A DNA stretch of 8,995 nt. Origin: CAZVRZ01 sp964629965. GTDB lineage: Bacteria > Chloroflexota > Anaerolineae > Anaerolineales > UBA4823. The notes under the pieces were generated by a model, which saw only the letters and a program-made list of their open reading frames with translations, made no database searches and was not told the DNA's origin. The position numbers and the translations under genes were made by a program. Below are positions 6,548-8,995 of the stretch, piece after piece. The DNA is taken from the NCBI GenBank assembly GCA_964629965.1, contig CAZVRZ010000191.1, forward strand, positions 1 to 8,995, in the 5' to 3' direction. Within the stretch, counting starts at the first letter, position 1. Each line of letters begins with the position of its first letter.

Positions 6548-6629
6548 GTATGAAGAGAAATTTACTTAGCGGAGTAGCCATGTTGTATCACGTACGCAGA
6601 CCAGGTAATTCGACAAGAGAAGTTTCCGT

Positions 6630-6633
<4 letters not shown>
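6544..6633 (+). CDS. Possible 29-aa bridging peptide between deoR and the first permease
   Basis: ATG 6544 overlaps the deoR stop as ATGA (6544-6547). The frame then runs 29 codons to TGA 6631-6633, which again overlaps the permease start as ATGA (6630-6633). It thus spans the 82-bp gap exactly. The peptide is basic (MSMKRNLLSG..., with HVRRPG in the middle) and has no recognised domain. Translation would depend on reinitiation after deoR, since no SD precedes it; a second ATG lies at 6550. If translated, it would couple deoR and permease translation. The permease also has its own purine-rich site (AGAGAAG, 6616-6622), so coupling is not required. Chance is a real alternative. Confidence 0.25.
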
Positions 6634-7598
<965 letters not shown>

Positions 7599-7599
7599 T

Positions 7600-8445
7600 A
7601 TGAAAATCGGCACACTGATCCGGATCACCTTGACCCATCTGTTCGTCATCGTCCTGGGGGTTACGATGCTTTATCCCATCATCTGGATGGTGATCAGCTC
7701 GTTCAAGCCCAACAACATGATCTTCAGCGACCCGGGCTTGCTGCCCAAAATCGTGACCATTGAGAACTACATCAACGGGTGGAGGGGCTACGCGGGGGTC
7801 ACCTTCCAGAAGTTCTTTACCAACTCGCTCTTCATGTGTGTAGTGGCCATTATTGGCAACCTGGTATCCTGCACCCTGGCGGCGTTTGCCTTCGCCCGGC
7901 TCAAATTCGCCGGACGGACCTTCTGGTTCGCCGTGATGATCGTCACCTTGATGCTCCCGGGTCACGTCACGATCGTGCCGCGCTACATTCTATTCAACAC
8001 GTTCGGTTGGGTGGGTACGTACCTGCCGATCCTGGTGCCAAAATTCATGGCAACCGACGCCTTCTTTGTGTTCTTGCTGGTGCAGTTCATCCGCAGCCTG
8101 CCCAAGGAGCTTGACGAGGCGGCCACGATCGACGGATGTGGAAAGTTCGGAGTATTCTTCCGCATTATCGTACCGCTGGCAACCCCTGCTCTGGTGACCA
8201 CGGCCTTGTTCACCTTCCTTTGGACCTGGGATGATTTCTTCAATCACTTGCTGTATCTCACTGAGCCGGCGATTTTCAGCGTCTCGCGGGCGCTGCGCAC
8301 GTTCGTTGGCGATGCAGGCGCAGTATCCGATTGGGGCGCCGCGCTGGCCATGGGTGTTCTATCGCTTGTCCCATCCTTTATCCTGTTCTTTACTTTGCAG
8401 AAGTACTTTGTACAGGGCATCACCACCACAGGCATAAAGGGTTAG
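7600..8445 (+). CDS. Sugar ABC transporter permease, CUT1 family, MalG/UgpE-like
   Basis: This 281-aa inner-membrane protein is the partner channel subunit. Its N-terminal helix (residues ~10-33) leads to the MalG-type motif WMVISSFKPN. Further hydrophobic stretches lie near 75-98, 108-128, 140-163, 196-212 and 245-268. The EAA loop reads LDEAATIDGCGKFGVFFRII and then VPLATPA (residues 171-197). E173, A174, D178 and G179 are kept, but C180 stands where most members have Ala. The C-terminus VQGITTTGIKG matches the usual QG-T-GAVKG type ending of this family. ATG 7600 follows the first permease stop by one base, and GGGAG just upstream serves as SD inside the preceding gene. The pair would be expected to assemble as a heterodimer with a dimeric MsmX/MalK-like ATPase that is not encoded in this window. 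Confidence 0.93.
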   Translation: MKIGTLIRITLTHLFVIVLGVTMLYPIIWMVISSFKPNNMIFSDPGLLPKIVTIENYINGWRGYAGVTFQKFFTNSLFMCVVAIIGNLVSCTLAAFAFARLKFAGRTFWFAVMIVTLMLPGHVTIVPRYILFNTFGWVGTYLPILVPKFMATDAFFVFLLVQFIRSLPKELDEAATIDGCGKFGVFFRIIVPLATPALVTTALFTFLWTWDDFFNHLLYLTEPAIFSVSRALRTFVGDAGAVSDWGAALAMGVLSLVPSFILFFTLQKYFVQGITTTGIKG

Positions 8446-8456
8446 TAAAATCCAAT

Positions 8457-8478
8457 GGAGGACTAAATTATGAGATGA
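8457..8478 (+). other. Shine-Dalgarno plus two-codon minigene (ATG-AGA-TGA) in the permease/SBP gap
   Basis: GGAGG (8457-8461) lies 8 nt before ATG 8470, an ideal spacing, yet the frame reads Met-Arg-stop (8470-8478). A second ATG at 8475 is in frame with the binding-protein gene and would add 22 residues. It is 13 nt from the SD and would put a polar, Lys-rich stretch before the lipoprotein signal, so it is not preferred. The site may be a leader minigene, a remnant start, or chance. Confidence 0.3.
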
Positions 8479-8540
8479 TGCCAGACAACCTTATTCAAAA
8501 TTGCTTATTGAAATTAAAACCCAAAAAAAGGAGAATTAAT

Positions 8541-8995
8541 ATGATGAGAAAATTACGCACAATCGCACTCGTGGTACTGGCCGCGGTGATGCTCGTGTCG
8601 TGCGCCCAGCCGACGCCCCAGATCATTATCGAGACCCAGATCGTAGAGAAGGAAGTTGTCAAAGAGGTAATCCAAACTCAGGTCGTGGTTGAGACCCAGA
8701 TCGTCGAGAAGGAAGTTATCAAGGAAGTTGAAGTGATCAAAGAGGTCCCGGTGCGCGCCGATGGGCTTCCCGAATACACGGGTGGCCCTACCGAGATCCG
8801 CATGGGCTGGTGGGGCAATGATGACCGTGCCGCCAGAACCCTACAGGTTATTCAACTGTTCCAGGAAGCCTATCCCGACATCAAAGTGAACGGCGAACCC
8901 AATGGCGGCACGTCCGACCACTTTGCGATCATCGATACGCAGATCGCAGGCAAGAATGCCCCCGATATTATCCAATTCGGCGGCAACTGGCCCGA
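8541..8995 (+). CDS. Sugar ABC transporter substrate-binding lipoprotein (3' partial)
   Basis: The first 151 codons of an extracytoplasmic solute-binding protein are present. ATG 8541 has the strong SD AAAGGAG (ending near 8533); a second ATG follows directly. Residues 3-20 form a lipoprotein signal peptide (KLRT then IALVVLAAVMLVSC) with lipobox LVSC, so C21 is lipidated and anchors the protein outside the membrane. Residues 31-70 are two 20-residue linker repeats starting ETQIVEKEV, rich in Val, Glu and Lys. The binding domain starts near residue 84 with TEIRMGWWGNDDR, then LFQEAYPDIKV and IAGKNAPDIIQFG, typical of family 1 sugar-binding proteins. It follows the permeases by 95 bp, whereas many CUT1 operons put this gene first. 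Ligand unknown; the gene runs off the window. Confidence 0.92.
   Translation, partial: MMRKLRTIALVVLAAVMLVSCAQPTPQIIIETQIVEKEVVKEVIQTQVVVETQIVEKEVIKEVEVIKEVPVRADGLPEYTGGPTEIRMGWWGNDDRAARTLQVIQLFQEAYPDIKVNGEPNGGTSDHFAIIDTQIAGKNAPDIIQFGGNWP
8631..8750 (+). repeat. Two tandem 60-bp repeats encoding the lipoprotein linker
   Basis: Units 8631-8690 and 8691-8750 both begin GAGACCCAGATCGT and stay nearly identical for about 36 bp (for example GAGAAGGAAGTT in both), then diverge. Each encodes 20 residues, so copy-number change would keep the frame. The linker probably holds the sugar-binding domain away from the membrane; a helical or extended form is inference. Confidence 0.8.

Noticed and set aside
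6561..6588. Possible internal promoter (TTTACT ... TTGTAT) before the first permease
   Set aside because: The -10 matches only about three of six positions; the strong promoter before deoR is a better explanation.
8475..8540. Longer start for the binding lipoprotein at ATG 8475
   Set aside because: It is in frame but would place 22 polar residues ahead of the lipoprotein signal peptide; ATG 8541 has a strong SD and a normal signal.

Overview
The window looks like chromosomal DNA from a member of the Chloroflexota, most likely Anaerolineae. This is inferred from protein style, not from a marker gene. Three things point that way: a lipoprotein sugar-binding protein with a long Val/Glu/Lys-rich tandem linker after its lipid-bearing Cys; a multi-module secreted protein ending in a hydrophobic LPLVVR tail; and a GT39-type membrane glycosyltransferase with DEAYS, HPPLYY and HEARMYS motifs. 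All supported genes are on the + strand. No tRNA, rRNA, CRISPR, transposase or phage gene was found.

Region 1 (1-1663): the last 39 codons of an unidentified gene, then 10 bp later a 510-aa polytopic GT39/PMT-like glycosyltransferase, probably in the same transcript.

Region 2 (1664-5650): a 192-bp gap, then a large gene for a secreted or surface modular protein (about 1,240 residues when reconstructed). It has a signal sequence, three copies of a ~170-179-residue module, two cadherin-like repeats, an IPT/TIG-like domain, a CARDB-like domain, an Ig-like segment, a PPC-like domain and the LPLVVR tail. The gene is broken twice: a 2-nt deletion at 2776/2777 (placed by comparison with the next module) and an in-frame TAG at 3570-3572. 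It is therefore a recent pseudogene or carries sequence errors. A strong intrinsic terminator (5612-5645) closes the region.

Region 3 (5651-8995, running off the end): a sugar-uptake locus. A near-consensus sigma70-type promoter (TTGACA, 17 bp, TATGAT) with a flanking inverted repeat and a tandem 10-bp repeat precedes a DeoR-family repressor. Two CUT1-type ABC permeases (MalF-like and MalG-like) and the start of a lipoprotein substrate-binding protein follow. The likely logic is that DeoR senses a phosphorylated sugar and controls itself and the importer. No ATPase gene is in view; it may lie downstream or be shared from elsewhere. Two small oddities sit in the gaps: a 29-codon ORF that bridges deoR and the first permease with ATGA overlaps at both ends, and a two-codon ATG-AGA-TGA minigene behind a good Shine-Dalgarno just before the binding-protein gene.

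I do not see a clear, previously undescribed multi-gene system. The most interesting material is the uncharacterised three-copy module with its two lesions, and the regulatory architecture of the DeoR-ABC locus.
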